From Cryptomeria japonica (Eukaryota; Streptophyta; Pinopsida; Cupressales; Cupressaceae): a stretch of DNA of 64,000 nucleotides. Shown here piece after piece: positions 46,014 to 57,574 of the stretch. The stretch's first letter is position 1, and each line of letters opens with the position of its first letter. The stretch is taken from contig NC_081406.1 in assembly GCF_030272615.1 (NCBI RefSeq), forward strand, positions 264,221,692 through 264,285,691, given 5' to 3'. The translations under genes were made by a program, and so were the position numbers. The notes under the pieces were generated by a model. It worked only from the letters and a program-made list of their open reading frames with translations, did no database searches and had not been told where the DNA came from.

Positions 46014-47353
46014 TGTTGGATATTGTTGCTACTAGGATATGTTGTTGGCATTAATGTCAGCATATTCCTTTGTTTTGATGATCTGGTGATTACATAGAGT
46101 TGATATGGTTGGTTTATCTATTTGGGATGTTGAATCAACTAGAGATACTTCATTATTTATTGGTTTCAGTGATCCAGAAGTTTACTTGGTCATATCATTT
46201 GATTTGGATTGAGGTTTGGTTTTTTTGTTTAGTGGTTGGCAGAGTCTGTTATTTGATCTGTTGTGCTCTAGTACGATCATATCTTAAGTTGTGGATTTGG
46301 GAGAGTGTTTGGGATTCTCATGTATATCTTCATTTTATATGGTTCATGATTTGATGCTCCACAAGTTATTCTTCTAGTCTGAATTGTTGTTATTAAGTGT
46401 TCTTGAGTGTTAGCATGTTGATTGATGAAGATTTGATTAAGTAGTGCTGGTGCAACTATTGTGGATGGTTCTAACATGCTTGTTGGTGCTTATTGATCAT
46501 GTACTATTTGTTTTGGTGGTTCAGATTGATTGTTGTGCATGTTCTTGAAGATCTTATGGGTCTAGTTATATTCTGTGTTATGCAGTATTTTCGGTGGTGT
46601 AGCGAGTTGCAATTGATCTTGGCGAGATTCCTGGTGCTGTTGTGTGTTCATGGATTTGATTTGGGTCTATGATAAGTCATCTATGGCATTGTATTCATGT
46701 GGTGGTTTATTCATGTATCGTGTGATGTACTTTTGTAGTTAGTTGTTGAGGGTTTGAGCCGACCTTGTAGTCAAGGTTGATGAATTGTATAAATAGGTGT
46801 TATCTAAATGTAATTCATGTATAATGGTTGTTTCTGCATTATCAAAGAATGGTGTATGTGCAAATAAGTGAATTCATCTTTTGGTATGGTGTATTGAGCA
46901 GAGAATATTACAGAGAAGACAAATGTGCTTAACCAGAACTATCATCAAGCATTAGGAGATGTTATTTTCTCAGTTCCTCTAAACCGGATTGTAGTCTGAA
47001 TATTATTGTAAGTTTGTGAACCTTCCCTAAGGGTTGGAGCCTTCTGGGTCATTATATTTTGAGAAGTGAGCTTTAGGTAGTGTGTCTAAATGCATGTGCA
47101 TTCCCCATTGTAATATTTACACATACTACTGCAAAGTATCATCTTATTGTGGTTAGGTTCCCATCGTGGTTTTTTCCTTAACCGATTTTCCACATCAAAA
47201 TCTTGGTGTTATGTGCGATGTTACTATTGTGTTTATCTTTATTCTTGTTGCAGTTGATAAGATTTGAGATTGTGCTTAATTTGTTTAATCCGGTGAAAAT
47301 TGATTCACCCCCCCCCCCTCCCTCTCAGTTTTCCTTCATTGTTGTTGCCAACA
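46014..47353 (+). repeat. 3' LTR of element C (1,340 bp)
   Basis: Partner of 38,995-40,332. It ends TTGCCAACA directly before the target duplication agaat. Confidence 0.92.
47295..47333 (+). promoter_or_regulatory. LTR-end stem-loop, element C 3' LTR
   Basis: GAAAATTGA pairs with TCAGTTTTC, 9 bp with one G-U pair, around a long C-rich loop. Confidence 0.72.
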
Positions 47354-48716
47354 AGAATAATATTATTATTAAATGATAAATGAAATATGAGATAATAATA
47401 ATATTATTAATAATAGATAAATGATAATGGATAAATAAATAATAATAATATTAATGATAATATTAATAATGGATAAATGTTAATAGATGGAATAATGCAT
47501 GAAAAATAAAGTGGATCCACCTAGGATGACAAATTTTATGTGTACAAATAGCATCAACAACAACAAGGGCAAATGACAATTCTTGCAACTCGAGGAGTTT
47601 GTATGTCTAATATTGGTACATATTACCGGGATAATTCATGAAGCATAACTCTTCTTCCTCAACATACAAAACCTGACACCACTCCCACAAGTAGAATCAC
47701 AACTGCTACAACTTTGTATTCACATTAACTAGCTATAGACAATTAAGAAATAATAGGAGGATCAGTTCCAAACACAACAAGTCATCTATAAGGACATTTT
47801 ATCATAGAAGATTTGACTTGAGGAGATGATTTTGATTGAAAAATGGGATGCAAACACTGGTACAAAGAGATAGGATGTAATTCAGTAAAAAAGATCGGGA
47901 ATAGGTAAATTAGAAAACTAATTACTCTTTAATGACATCATCTAAGGGCTACATCCTTAATAGGAAATATAAGTACAGATAAGATATCTAGTTACCAAGG
48001 GATAGGATAGAAGAGATAAGAGAGAATTTGAGAAGTATAGCAGAACAAGATAGAAAGTATAAAGAAGATATAAGGAATGTACTTAATATATTAAGATATT
48101 AATACAAGAGATTTGATTATCAAGCCTAATAATATGAATGATAATTTATTTCTATTTAAGTGAGTAGATTAGATCTAGACTTGATGCAATCAAGGTTTCG
48201 AGGGTGCAAAATGGATTGTCCAACCTTGCTGCCAAACACACATAGAAACACAACAAGGAATTGAATGCGGATAATAACAAAAAAAAAATTTATGAAAACA
48301 AAGTGAGTACATGCTTATTACTTTTGTCCAATTGGCCCCACATGCAAACACATAGCCTTCCATGGGTTTATGACAATAAAATATTGAACGAATATATATT
48401 CTCCTAACTATAGTTCCCTAACTACTCCCTAGCTAATTTTGATGATCTCCTATGCATCTTGAAGTGTTTAAGTATCAAGACCACACATTGAAAGTGCTTT
48501 GTGTTGGTATCGTAGGTACAATTGTTGATGTAATGTGTGCACAAGCTCTTGGTACTTGAAGAGGGCCTAAATCTAAGTGCAAATAGGTGCGGACCTATCT
48601 AAGTGTTGTTTGGCCTCATATCCAATAAATGACAAGTTTCATAAGCTCTACAAGGCTTGAAAAAGGTTTGGATTCTTTTGGCCTTTGGGTAGAACCTAAG
48701 ATCTTTCAAGATGTTC
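47354..48716. other. Flank right of C: simple A/T repeat, then sequence without a gene
   Basis: 47,359-47,480 is an imperfect aataat/gataaat microsatellite. The rest has no ORF or motif I can name. It lies downstream (minus strand) of the chromodomain relic and may be the 3' end or LTR of that Gypsy element. Confidence 0.4.
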
Positions 48717-49175
48717 CTACATCAAACCCTTAAGATTATTTGAAAAGTGTGCCTCACACATTTCTAGGTGTGCTCCAAACTACTTCAGTTCATCCTCTGA
48801 GACCCAAGTCGCATCTTCCATTCACTTGTGTTTCCATTTAGAAATATATTCCCTGTACTTACTATTCTTGGTGTTTCATCTAGTTTTGTTGTCTAGGATT
48901 TGTTTGATCTGTTCTAGTGGTACTTGTGGTAGTTGTTGTGCTAATGCTTCTGTGACATCCTCATGTGCTCCCTAAAATTGGTAGAGGTCAACAATGTTGA
49001 AGATTGGTGAAATGTCCACACTCTTTGATAACTCTACTTCATAGGCATTTCCAAAAGCAAACTTTTGGATGATCTTACATGACCCAAAATTCTTCATCTT
49101 TAGCTTATTAGATGTGCCTACCAAAAATCTCTAGTTTCAGAGAAACACCATGACTTCATCTTCAATTTCAAATTC
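48717..49175 (-). pseudogene. pol: Ty3/Gypsy integrase C-terminus with chromodomain (chromovirus relic)
   Basis: One minus-strand frame of 153 codons with a few stops. It starts EFEIEDEVMVFL, the usual integrase C-terminal entry, then SNKLKMKNFGSCKI (the place of the GPF/Y module), NAYEVELSKSVDISPIFNIVDLY, then a linker PQVPLEQIKQIL and a chromodomain-like YREYISKWKHK and MEDATWVSEDELK with a stop between. In chromoviruses the chromodomain directs integration to chromatin. The rest of the integrase is missing because other sequence begins at about 49,197. Stops (TGA, TAG) lie in Arg and other codons. Confidence 0.82.
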
Positions 49176-51220
49176 CTTCTTTCTTCACTTGGTAACTGTT
49201 GGCAAATGTTTTCATTAATGTCAACTAGGTCAAGCAATTGCAGGTTGCAGATGAAATGAAATGCAGAAAAGAATGAGTTGTAGAGGTAATAATGTGTGGA
49301 TTTCATGTGTTTCAATGTTGGAATCATTTTCATCGGTCTCATAATGTGTTGAACCAATCAAGCTAGATCTATATTTGTTGCAGATTGAAATATGTGAAAA
49401 ATCCATATGGTTAACCATCAAATGGAATTCGCCATCTCGCTAGTCAACTTTTTTGTTGACTCTAGCCTCTTGCAATCCAATGATAAGTAAAGTGTGACAA
49501 CGTAGTTAGAGGATATTAGGACATCACCATTTCATGGAGTAACTGCCAAGGCAAACCATATGGTTTGTGAAACATTGAAAAGATGGCAGGATTGTGGGGT
49601 GCTTTTTCGTTTTGTGGTCGTCTTTTTTGTTGATTGCAGCATTCGTGATATGGAAAAAAGAAGGAAATATGACTGCAAGGAGTTTTTGTGGTTTTGCTAG
49701 TCAAACCTTTGTTTCCCCAACACCTTGCGAAATAGTAAAAAGGATATGTTGACCACAATGGAGAAAAGGGAAAAGGGCCCATGAGGAATATTACAGGCTC
49801 TAATGTGACACATTTATAGTCGCATCAACAAACATTGGCCCATGTGGAGGGGTATGTGTAATCTTTGGAGCCCACAAAGAGATTCAAATTTTTTTTGTCA
49901 TTTCATGGCTAAATAGTTCAAATGGTGATTGCAGCCCGCAAAACCATGAAAAGAGAAATGTGACCGCAAAGTGAACAAAAGATGTTGTGGTGATGGTTAA
50001 ATGGCGGTTTTCACCATTTCTCAACAATCACCACCAAAGATAGTAAACCGCATGTGAAGTGGAGATGAATGCTAAGTGTTTTTGTTGGGTCGCAAGTCAA
50101 ACCTTTTAGTTGACTCGACCCATTTTGAAACCGTGAAAGGCTTAAGGCTTTCGCCATTTCATGGAGATGACTGCCATAATGATTTAGCTACTAGAGATTC
50201 AGCGAAAGGTTTTAGGTCGGTATGACCTCTAAACCTCTTAGCAATAAAACCCTATTTGTGGGTTTTGACCATATGTGAAGATTTTAACGACACATCTGCA
50301 TGTTGATAGGCAAAATGATCCATGTGGCAGTTGGAAAAGTTTGACTAGATGATTTGGATAATAAATATGAAGACACGTGATCATTCAAGTGTTTAAAAAA
50401 CAATTCAAATATGCAGAAGTCGGTGTTCATAATGTGCTTAAATGAAATGGTTGTCAATCCAATCAAACTAGGTCGAGAAAGGATGGTGAATGCATTAATG
50501 GCATCCATGTTGCAAACTATTGTGTGGCTCAAGATGATCAACAGAGAGAATATCTAATCTTATGGGCAAATGAATATAACTAATTTTAGTAATCTGAGTA
50601 TAGAGAATGATCAAGAGACAGGGAGGATGCTTTTAATATGAGCGGCCAATTTGAGAACACTTTTAGGACAGAGAATAAAATCTTTTGCAATGAAGATCTC
50701 CAAGATATTAAAAAATAATTGAATTCTTTTGGAGGGAAAAGTCATGAATGCATTGAGATGACAGAATGATGAAGGTTTTGATAAGATGTGTCAGGAGTAG
50801 TTGTGAAAAGTGGGCAAAGACTGAGGTGTTGCTAAAGCAAAAAATTAAGGGGAATTAAGATATGTTGTTGTAGCAGTGCAAAGAAGAAACAATTTAGCAG
50901 AGATGGAGCTTTAAGCAAACCAAAAATAAGAAGAATAGAGGATAGAGAAGGACAGAGAGAAGAATTCCAATAGAGTGATTAAAGACTACAAGAAGAAGAA
51001 GACTAAGTTACAGAGATAAAAAAAGTAGAGGCGATGCATCTATGAAATATCATTTCAGAGCAGCAGTATGTACCTATCAATTAGCTTGTAAGGTGTTACA
51101 AAACTCATTTGTAACAACTTGGTTTTTCATTGTATCAAATCATTATTGAATCATTGTATTTTTTCTAATTTGGTGCTCAGAGTGGGAGTTGGTGCTCAAA
51201 ATTGGTCAAGGGGTTGGTGT
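49176..51220. other. Unassigned stretch, possibly a long LTR
   Basis: Begins about 49,197 with TGTTGGCAAATG, an LTR-like start. Near 51,170 tttggtgctcagagtgggag resembles sequence next to an LTR. No ORF of substance. Words such as catttcatgg recur at about 49,530, 49,900 and 50,160. I could not find a second copy, so the assignment is open. Confidence 0.3.
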
Positions 51221-52542
51221 TGTTGGCAACAACAATGAAGGAAAACTAAGAGGGGGGGTGAATCAGTTTTCACTGGATCTATAAACTCAACCACAAATAT
51301 AATTCTGATAAACTACAGCAACAACAAAGATAGGGAAATTGATTACACAACACACAAAACCAAGATTTTGACATGGAAAACCCGGTTAAGGGAAAAACTA
51401 CGGTGAAAACCTACCCACAATAAGATGATACTCTACAATAGTATGTGTAAATATTACAATGGGGAATGCACATGTATTCAGGCACACCGCCTAGAGCTCA
51501 CTACTCAAATATAATAACCTGAAAGGCTACAACCCTCAGGGAAGTATCACTGACTTACAACAAGATTCGAACTACAATCTAAAAGGAATGAATTGAAAGA
51601 ATAGCATCTCCAAATGCCTGATGCTAGTTTTGATCAAGTACATTTGTTTGCTCTGCAACACCAATCTCTACTCAATCACAATACCAAAGGATGAATCATT
51701 TATTCGCACATACATAACTCTCTAATAATGCAGACATGACCTTGATACCCAAAATACATGACAATATCACCTATTTATACAATTCATCAACATTGACAAC
51801 AAGGTCAGCTAAACCCTGAACTCACAATTACAAAATTACATCACACGATACAAAAATCAACCACCGGACCAATATAATGATATACATGACATAACATGGA
51901 CCTAAATCAAATTTCCAAATGTGCAACACCACTGAAAATCACACCAAGATCAAACACAACACACTACACCACCAGGAAAACCGCATAACACAAAGAACAT
52001 CACTGGATCAGCAAAATCAGCAAAAACTTGCAAAATGATCAATGTGGATCACCAAAACAAATAGGAAACACTAGAAAGCACATTAGAATCATCAGCAACA
52101 GCTGCACCAACACCACTTATCAAATCTTCATCGATCAACATCTGAACTTCAAGAACACTCAAACAGCAGTAACTGTCACTAAGAAAGATAACTTGTGGAG
52201 CACCAAATCATGAACTATTTGCAATGAATATACACAAGAAAATCCCAAACAATCTCCCAAAAACTCAGCTCAAGATCTGATAACACCGAAATATACCAGA
52301 GGAAATGCTAAACTCTGCAAAGCACCGATAAGAAAAACAACTGCAAACCGGATCATGTGATATGATCAATTAAGCTTTCTGGATCACCATAACTAGTATA
52401 GAAGAATATAATGTTACTATAAATACTCCATATAGCAAACCATGATCCCAGTAAACCAATCTGCAATCACCGAAACAATAAATCACAGGAATATGTTGAC
52501 ATCAATGACAACAACATATCCTAGCAGAAATAATGTCCAACA
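51221..52542 (-). repeat. 3' LTR of element F (1,322 bp)
   Basis: On the minus strand it begins TGTTGGACAT after the purine tract and ends TTGCCAACA. It aligns with the LTRs of C. Confidence 0.88.
51241..51271 (-). promoter_or_regulatory. LTR-end stem-loop, element F
   Basis: On the minus strand GAAAACTGA pairs with TTAGTTTTC, 9 bp with one G-U pair. Confidence 0.72.
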
Positions 52543-52732
52543 ATCTCCCCCTTTGGCATTGTTGGAAACATATGAATGTGAAAAATAAGCAATGCATAGA
52601 AAGAAAACATCTTCAACAAACTCCCCCTAAGATCAAGCAGATAAAACAATTTTTTACATGCTTCTCTCCCCCTTTGACAACAATTCCAAAGATGCTCAAA
52701 ACAGAAAACCAAACTCTCCCCCTTAGACATAT
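52543..52732 (-). promoter_or_regulatory. Purine tracts of element F
   Basis: Four G-rich tracts on the minus strand: next to the LTR at about 52,543-52,557, then near 52,621, 52,667 and 52,717. Three look like spare copies. Confidence 0.72.
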
Positions 52733-52836
52733 AACCAATTCAACAGACTACTCCACCAAAGGAGTAGCACCAATTCATCAATCCAGACAAGAAGATAAGA
52801 CTATGAAGTCCACCGGATTGATACAACTCAATGCAT

Positions 52837-55823
52837 CTAGTTCTCACCAAGAGGGGTGGATACCCCTAACTTGTCTCTCAAAAAGAAAAATGTATATGTA
52901 GGCAAGGGCTTAGTAAAAATATCAATAATTTGTTCCTCTGTAGACACATACTCTAGCTTCACCTCTTCACTGACCTTTTCTCTTAAGAAATGATACTTGA
53001 TTGGCACATGTTTAGCCTTTAAATGTTGCATCGGGTTCTTTGACATATTAATAGCATTGGAATTATCACAATATATGACAGTAGGCTCATCATAGATAAC
53101 TCTGATATCCTTCAACATTTGCTTCATCCAAACTACCTGAGTGTAGTTACTAGCAGCAAAAATGTACTCAGCTTCAACATTAGATAAGGATACTGAATCA
53201 TGTTTCTTATTCACCCATGAAACCAATTTCTTACCCAAAAATAAAGCACCACCAAAGTTACTCTTCCGGTCATCAACATCACCAGACCAATTAGCATAAG
53301 TGTAGGCACATAACATGAAATCATCATTCCTCATATACCAGAAACCATAATCCATAGTCCCTTTCAAGTATATGAATATCATTTTAACAACAATGACATG
53401 ACTCTCTTTCAGATCAGCTTGATATCTAGCAACTATGCACACAGCATGCATAATATCAGGCCTAGTCTGAGTAAGATATAGTAGTCCACCAACCATAGAT
53501 CTATATAAAGACTGATTAGCTTTCAAAGATTCATCATTTTTAGACAATTTGTAGTCAGTCGCCATAGGAGTTCCAACCGGTTTGGAGTCATCTAACCCAA
53601 ACTTCTTCAATAATTCATTCGCATATTTTGTTTGAGATATAAAAATACCTATTCTAGTCTATGAAATCTACAAACCTGAGAAAAATTTCATCTCTCCTAT
53701 CATAGACATCTCAAATTCTTTCTACATATCACCAACAAACTTCATACTCAAGTTATTATCTCCTCCAAAGATAATATCATCCAAAAAGACTTCAACAATC
53801 AAGATATTATCATTATCAATCTTAGAATACATATTACTATTAGTAGTGCCTTTGTTCAATCCCAATTTCAGCAAATACTTATCCAATCTAGCATACCAAG
53901 CTCTAAGGGCTTGTTTCAATCCATAAAGAGATTTCTTCAGTTTGGATACCATGTCTTCATCATCTAATAATGAAAATTCATTAGGTTGCTCAATGTAGAT
54001 TTCTTCCTCAAGATCGCCATTCAGAAAAGTTGACTTGACATCCATTTGATATACCTCAAAATCTTTATAAATAGCATATGTAAGCAACAATCTTACAGCT
54101 TCAAGTCTAGCTACTGGAGCAAAAGTCTCTTCATAATCAATTCCTTCTTTTGTGAATATTCTTTGCATACCAATATTTCCTTATTTCTAACAACTTCACC
54201 GACTTCATTCAATTTGTTCCTAAATGCCCATTTAGTACCAATCACATTTTTATCTTTAAGTCTAGACACAAGATCCCATGTGTTATTCTTTTCGATCTGA
54301 TCTAATTCTTCTTCCATAGCTCTTATCCAATTTTTATCTTTGCAAGCTTCAACAACATCTTAAGGCTCAATTTTACAAATCAAACATACCTCTTTAGCAG
54401 CTAGCCTTCTTCTAGTCATCACTCCTTTATTTTTATCACCAATAATCTTATTTTTAGAATGATTCAATCTTACATACCTTGGAGTCTTCTGATTATTCTG
54501 ATTTTTCAGGTTCGTGTACTCCTCCACCGACAGCAGCAACATCCGGAATAACAATCTCTACTAGATCATTCTGCTTCAATTCCTCAGTCTGAATAGGCGT
54601 TAGAACAATATGATGACCATCATCATACCCGCATGCTCTGATATCCTTTTCAAAGTTCTCATCAACCTTCACATTATCACTTTCCACTATCTTTCTCAAT
54701 CTCTTATTGTAGCACTGGTAGGATTTTCTCTTTGTTGAATATCCCAAGAAAATTCATTCATCACTTCTTGCATCAAACTTTCCTATATCCTCATCTCTCT
54801 TGATATAACACTTGCTACCAAAAATTCTGAAATATCTCACAGTAGGAACATGACCAAACCATAGCTCATAAGGAGTCTTACCGATATCACCTTTTATATG
54901 TACTCGATTGAATGTGTAAAATGCAGTGCTAACAGCTTCTCTCCAATAGATCTTTAGAACATTTACTTCAATTAGCATAGTCCTTGCAGCATCCAAGATA
55001 GTCCTATTCTTTCTTTCAACAACTCCATTCTGTTGTGGGGTTCTAGGAGCAAATAATTGTCTTTTGATTTCATGCTTCTCAAATAATGAATCAAACTCAC
55101 CGAAACAAAATTCTCCTCCTCTGTCAGATCTCAAACATTTCACCTTCAATCTTATCTCGATCTCAACCTTTGCTTTGAATATCTTGAATTTTTCCAATGC
55201 TTCTGATTTCTCCTTCAAAAAGATAACCCACATCATTCTAGAATAATCATCAATTAGTAACATAGAATATATGTCACCCTACACACTTCTAACGTTTGTA
55301 GGTCTACATAGGTCAGTATGCACAAGATCTAGCAATCCATCAGACGTATATTGCTTGCTCTTGAAAGAAATTCTTGTTTGCTTACCCATTCGACATTCCT
55401 TACATACCGGATTAGCAGGCTTAACAATTTTAGACAAATCTCTAATAGCTTGTGTAGAGCTGATCTTAATCATTGAATCAAAATTAGCATGACACATTGT
55501 CCTATGCCACAACCAACTTTCATCAATCTGAGCAATCAAGCAACTTTTCTCACCATCATTCAAATGAAAGATATTACCTTTAATCTTAGTTCCAAATGCA
55601 ATCTCTATATCAGAGGCATTTAGGATCTTGCATTTTCCATTCTCGAATTGTAAATCATAACCTTTGTCAACCATCTGTCTAATACTTAAAAGATTATGCT
55701 TCAACCTTCAACATACAAGGCATCATCAGTATTATGCTTACCATCAAAGGAAATAGAACCTCTACCATGGATCACATAGGCTTTGTCATCTCCAAATCTT
55801 ACTATTCCACCATCATATCTTTC
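52837..55823 (-). pseudogene. pol: Pol of element F: integrase, reverse transcriptase, RNase H
   Basis: Minus-strand pieces in order: YDGGIVRFGDDKA (protease C-terminal region, 55,823), GAG-pre-integrase WLWHRTMCHANF (about 55,500), integrase core with HTDLC, RSDRGGEF and PQQNGVVERKNRT intact (55,330-55,000), DEGFF-type end (54,760), acidic linker, then TPRYVRLNH. Reverse transcriptase (about 54,300-53,640) has [34 protein letters not shown] and [11 protein letters not shown]. RNase H (53,610-52,837) has CAYTYANW where the catalytic Asp is Tyr. It ends at 52,837 with STPLGEN. A few stops and frame changes separate the pieces. Confidence 0.9.
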
Positions 55824-55997
55824 TGAAGTAGTCACCAGCTAGGATGGACCTCAAAAAGATCAGTCCAGACTGATCAGCAAGAGTAAATACAATAGAAACA
55901 CAAAGACATGATGGAGGCAATGTAGAATAGATTGAATTATAACATGAAGATTGATTACAACCAACCGGTAACAACTGGGTCATAGAAACCAGCTCAC
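55824..55997. other. Unassigned flank left of G
   Basis: Starts abruptly at the truncation of F and continues at 63,421 beyond element G. No ORF. The last five bases, ctcac, are the left target duplication of G. Confidence 0.4.
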
Positions 55998-57503
55998 TAT
56001 TGGCATATGTGTAGAGCAAGATGACATGATGATATTGTATGTTGTCATTGATGTCAATATGCTAAAGTATGAATCGGTATGGTGTAGTAACCAAACTGGT
56101 AAGAGAACTGGTATGATGATGTAAACCGATATTTGTGAAAAAGTGAAGCGGTATGTCTGTTTAAGGTGAACCGGTATGTTGGAATAAGAACCAGTAAATG
56201 GAAGTTTTGTATTGGGGTTTCATTTGGCATGACTATCAGTTGGTAGTCTCATCTTCAGGGTTTCCAGTTAATGGATTCCAAGCTTGTGCGATTCAACCGA
56301 TGACATCTTGTGATGAGTTAGCATTGTATGAAGACCAGATAAGTGTTGCCATGTCAGCCTTGTGCGCGTGAAGGATTTCCTTGAGGATCTTGCATAGAGA
56401 GTGATCCTATCTACCTCGAGAATGTGTGAAGTCTCTGTAAACGGTGGAGAGCATGTGATGAATTATCAGCTTCCTGAAGTGACAAAGAATGAACGTTGGA
56501 GAATGTCTTGAGATCTATTCAAGACTATTGTATTCGATGCAGTATGATTAACGGTCAGGATTGAACCGACTGGATTGTAAAACCTAAATGTTTAGGGTTT
56601 AGGTTTTATGCTATTGACCTATCTGTTTCCTATAAGGTCGATGATGTTTTTCATTTTGAAGTTATTGGCAAATGGTATGTGTGTATCCCAGTGAGCAATA
56701 CTTGATTCTTGCCGGACCGGAGAAGTGTATTGATACCTACAGAGTGTGATTGCAAAAAAAAAGGAGCTTAAGTGGATCTGCCTTGGCATTGAGTGTTGTT
56801 ATCAGATCAATGTATTACCTGTTAACTTCTAACCATTTCAGTAGTTAGAAAATCCCTTAACTAGGTAGCTTTAACAGGCTTTTGTGTAAATCCTTTAACA
56901 GGGTGACTCAATTCAATGAATTCTTCAAATCCTCTTGTGAGGTAACCTTTAACAAGGTTCTAACCTTTAACCAGGTATTTAGCCATCCCTTAACCAGGTG
57001 ATCCCTAGCAGGATCGGTTCCTAGCAAAACCTATTGTAAAAGTCTCTAACCAGACTAGGCTCCTAACAGAGCGGACTTCAAGAGAGTTCAAGAATAGCTT
57101 GTGGGTATTCATCCCCACCATGGTTTTTCCCAGTTGGGTTTCCACGTGAAAAATCAATGTGTCATGTGTGATGCTTTTCATGTGATGGTTTAGTGTTCTA
57201 TGTCAAACTGGTAAAATATGTTGAACTAGCAGTCATTATATTTTGTATGGTAGATTACCTATTTATGCTTAAGGGTGAAGAGGAAATGAGGTATTAGATT
57301 GTATGGAAAGTTAAGTGTTACCAGTTTATGTCCTTGACATTCTTACTGTGTTTTACCAATAGTAATCTGGTTTAAACCGGTGTTATCACTTGCCAGTCAA
57401 AGTGTACTGTTTGCAGTCAAACCGGTTTGGGAAAAGTGTTTTTTCCTGTACTGATTCACCCCCCCCCCCCTCTTAGTACCGGTTTGGTACTAACTATTCA
57501 TCA
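55998..57503 (+). repeat. 5' LTR of element G (1,506 bp)
   Basis: It begins TATTGGCATA, so the usual TG has become TA, and ends TTCATCA. It contains a telomere-like tttagggtttagg (about 56,590-56,605), the repeated TTAACAGGGT run (56,850-57,080) and the stem-loop. Confidence 0.9.
57448..57479 (+). promoter_or_regulatory. LTR-end stem-loop, element G 5' LTR
   Basis: GTACTGA pairs with TTAGTAC, 7 bp with one G-U pair, around TTCACC and a C-run. Confidence 0.7.
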
Positions 57504-57505
57504 AT

Positions 57506-57517
57506 TGGTATCAAAGC
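57506..57517 (+). promoter_or_regulatory. Primer-binding site, element G
   Basis: TGGTATCAAAGC, one transition from the initiator tRNA-Met site, starts two bases after the LTR. Confidence 0.88.
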
Positions 57518-57574
57518 AGCTTCCAGGTCCTCTGTGTCGTAAGCTTAACCGCTTGAGGAAAAGATCCTACTCTA

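Larger units (their letters stand above)
38995..47353 (+). mobile_element. Element C: Copia element with both LTRs and a solo LTR in gag
   Basis: Order: 5' LTR 38,995-40,332, primer site, gag-pol (broken), purine tracts, 3' LTR 46,014-47,353. A perfect 5-bp duplication agaat flanks it (38,990-38,994 and 47,354-47,358). By hand the first 330 bp of the LTRs differ at about 40 positions (about 12%), so this is an old copy. It carries a later solo-LTR insertion at 40,514-41,572. LTR and pol match H and F. Confidence 0.92.
51221..55823 (-). mobile_element. Element F: Copia element, 5' part missing
   Basis: Minus strand: pol from the protease/GAG-pre-integrase border (55,823) through RNase H (52,837), purine tracts and 3' LTR (51,221-52,542). 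The gag and 5' LTR are absent; at 55,824 unrelated sequence beginning tgaagtagtcacc takes over. LTR and pol match C and H. The remaining pol is the least frameshifted of that family in the window. Confidence 0.88.

Noticed and set aside
49118-49421. Short minus-strand ORFs at 49.1-49.4 kb as a gene
   Set aside because: They cross the junction between the Gypsy relic and the next segment and show no domain. The supported Gypsy frame is a different one.
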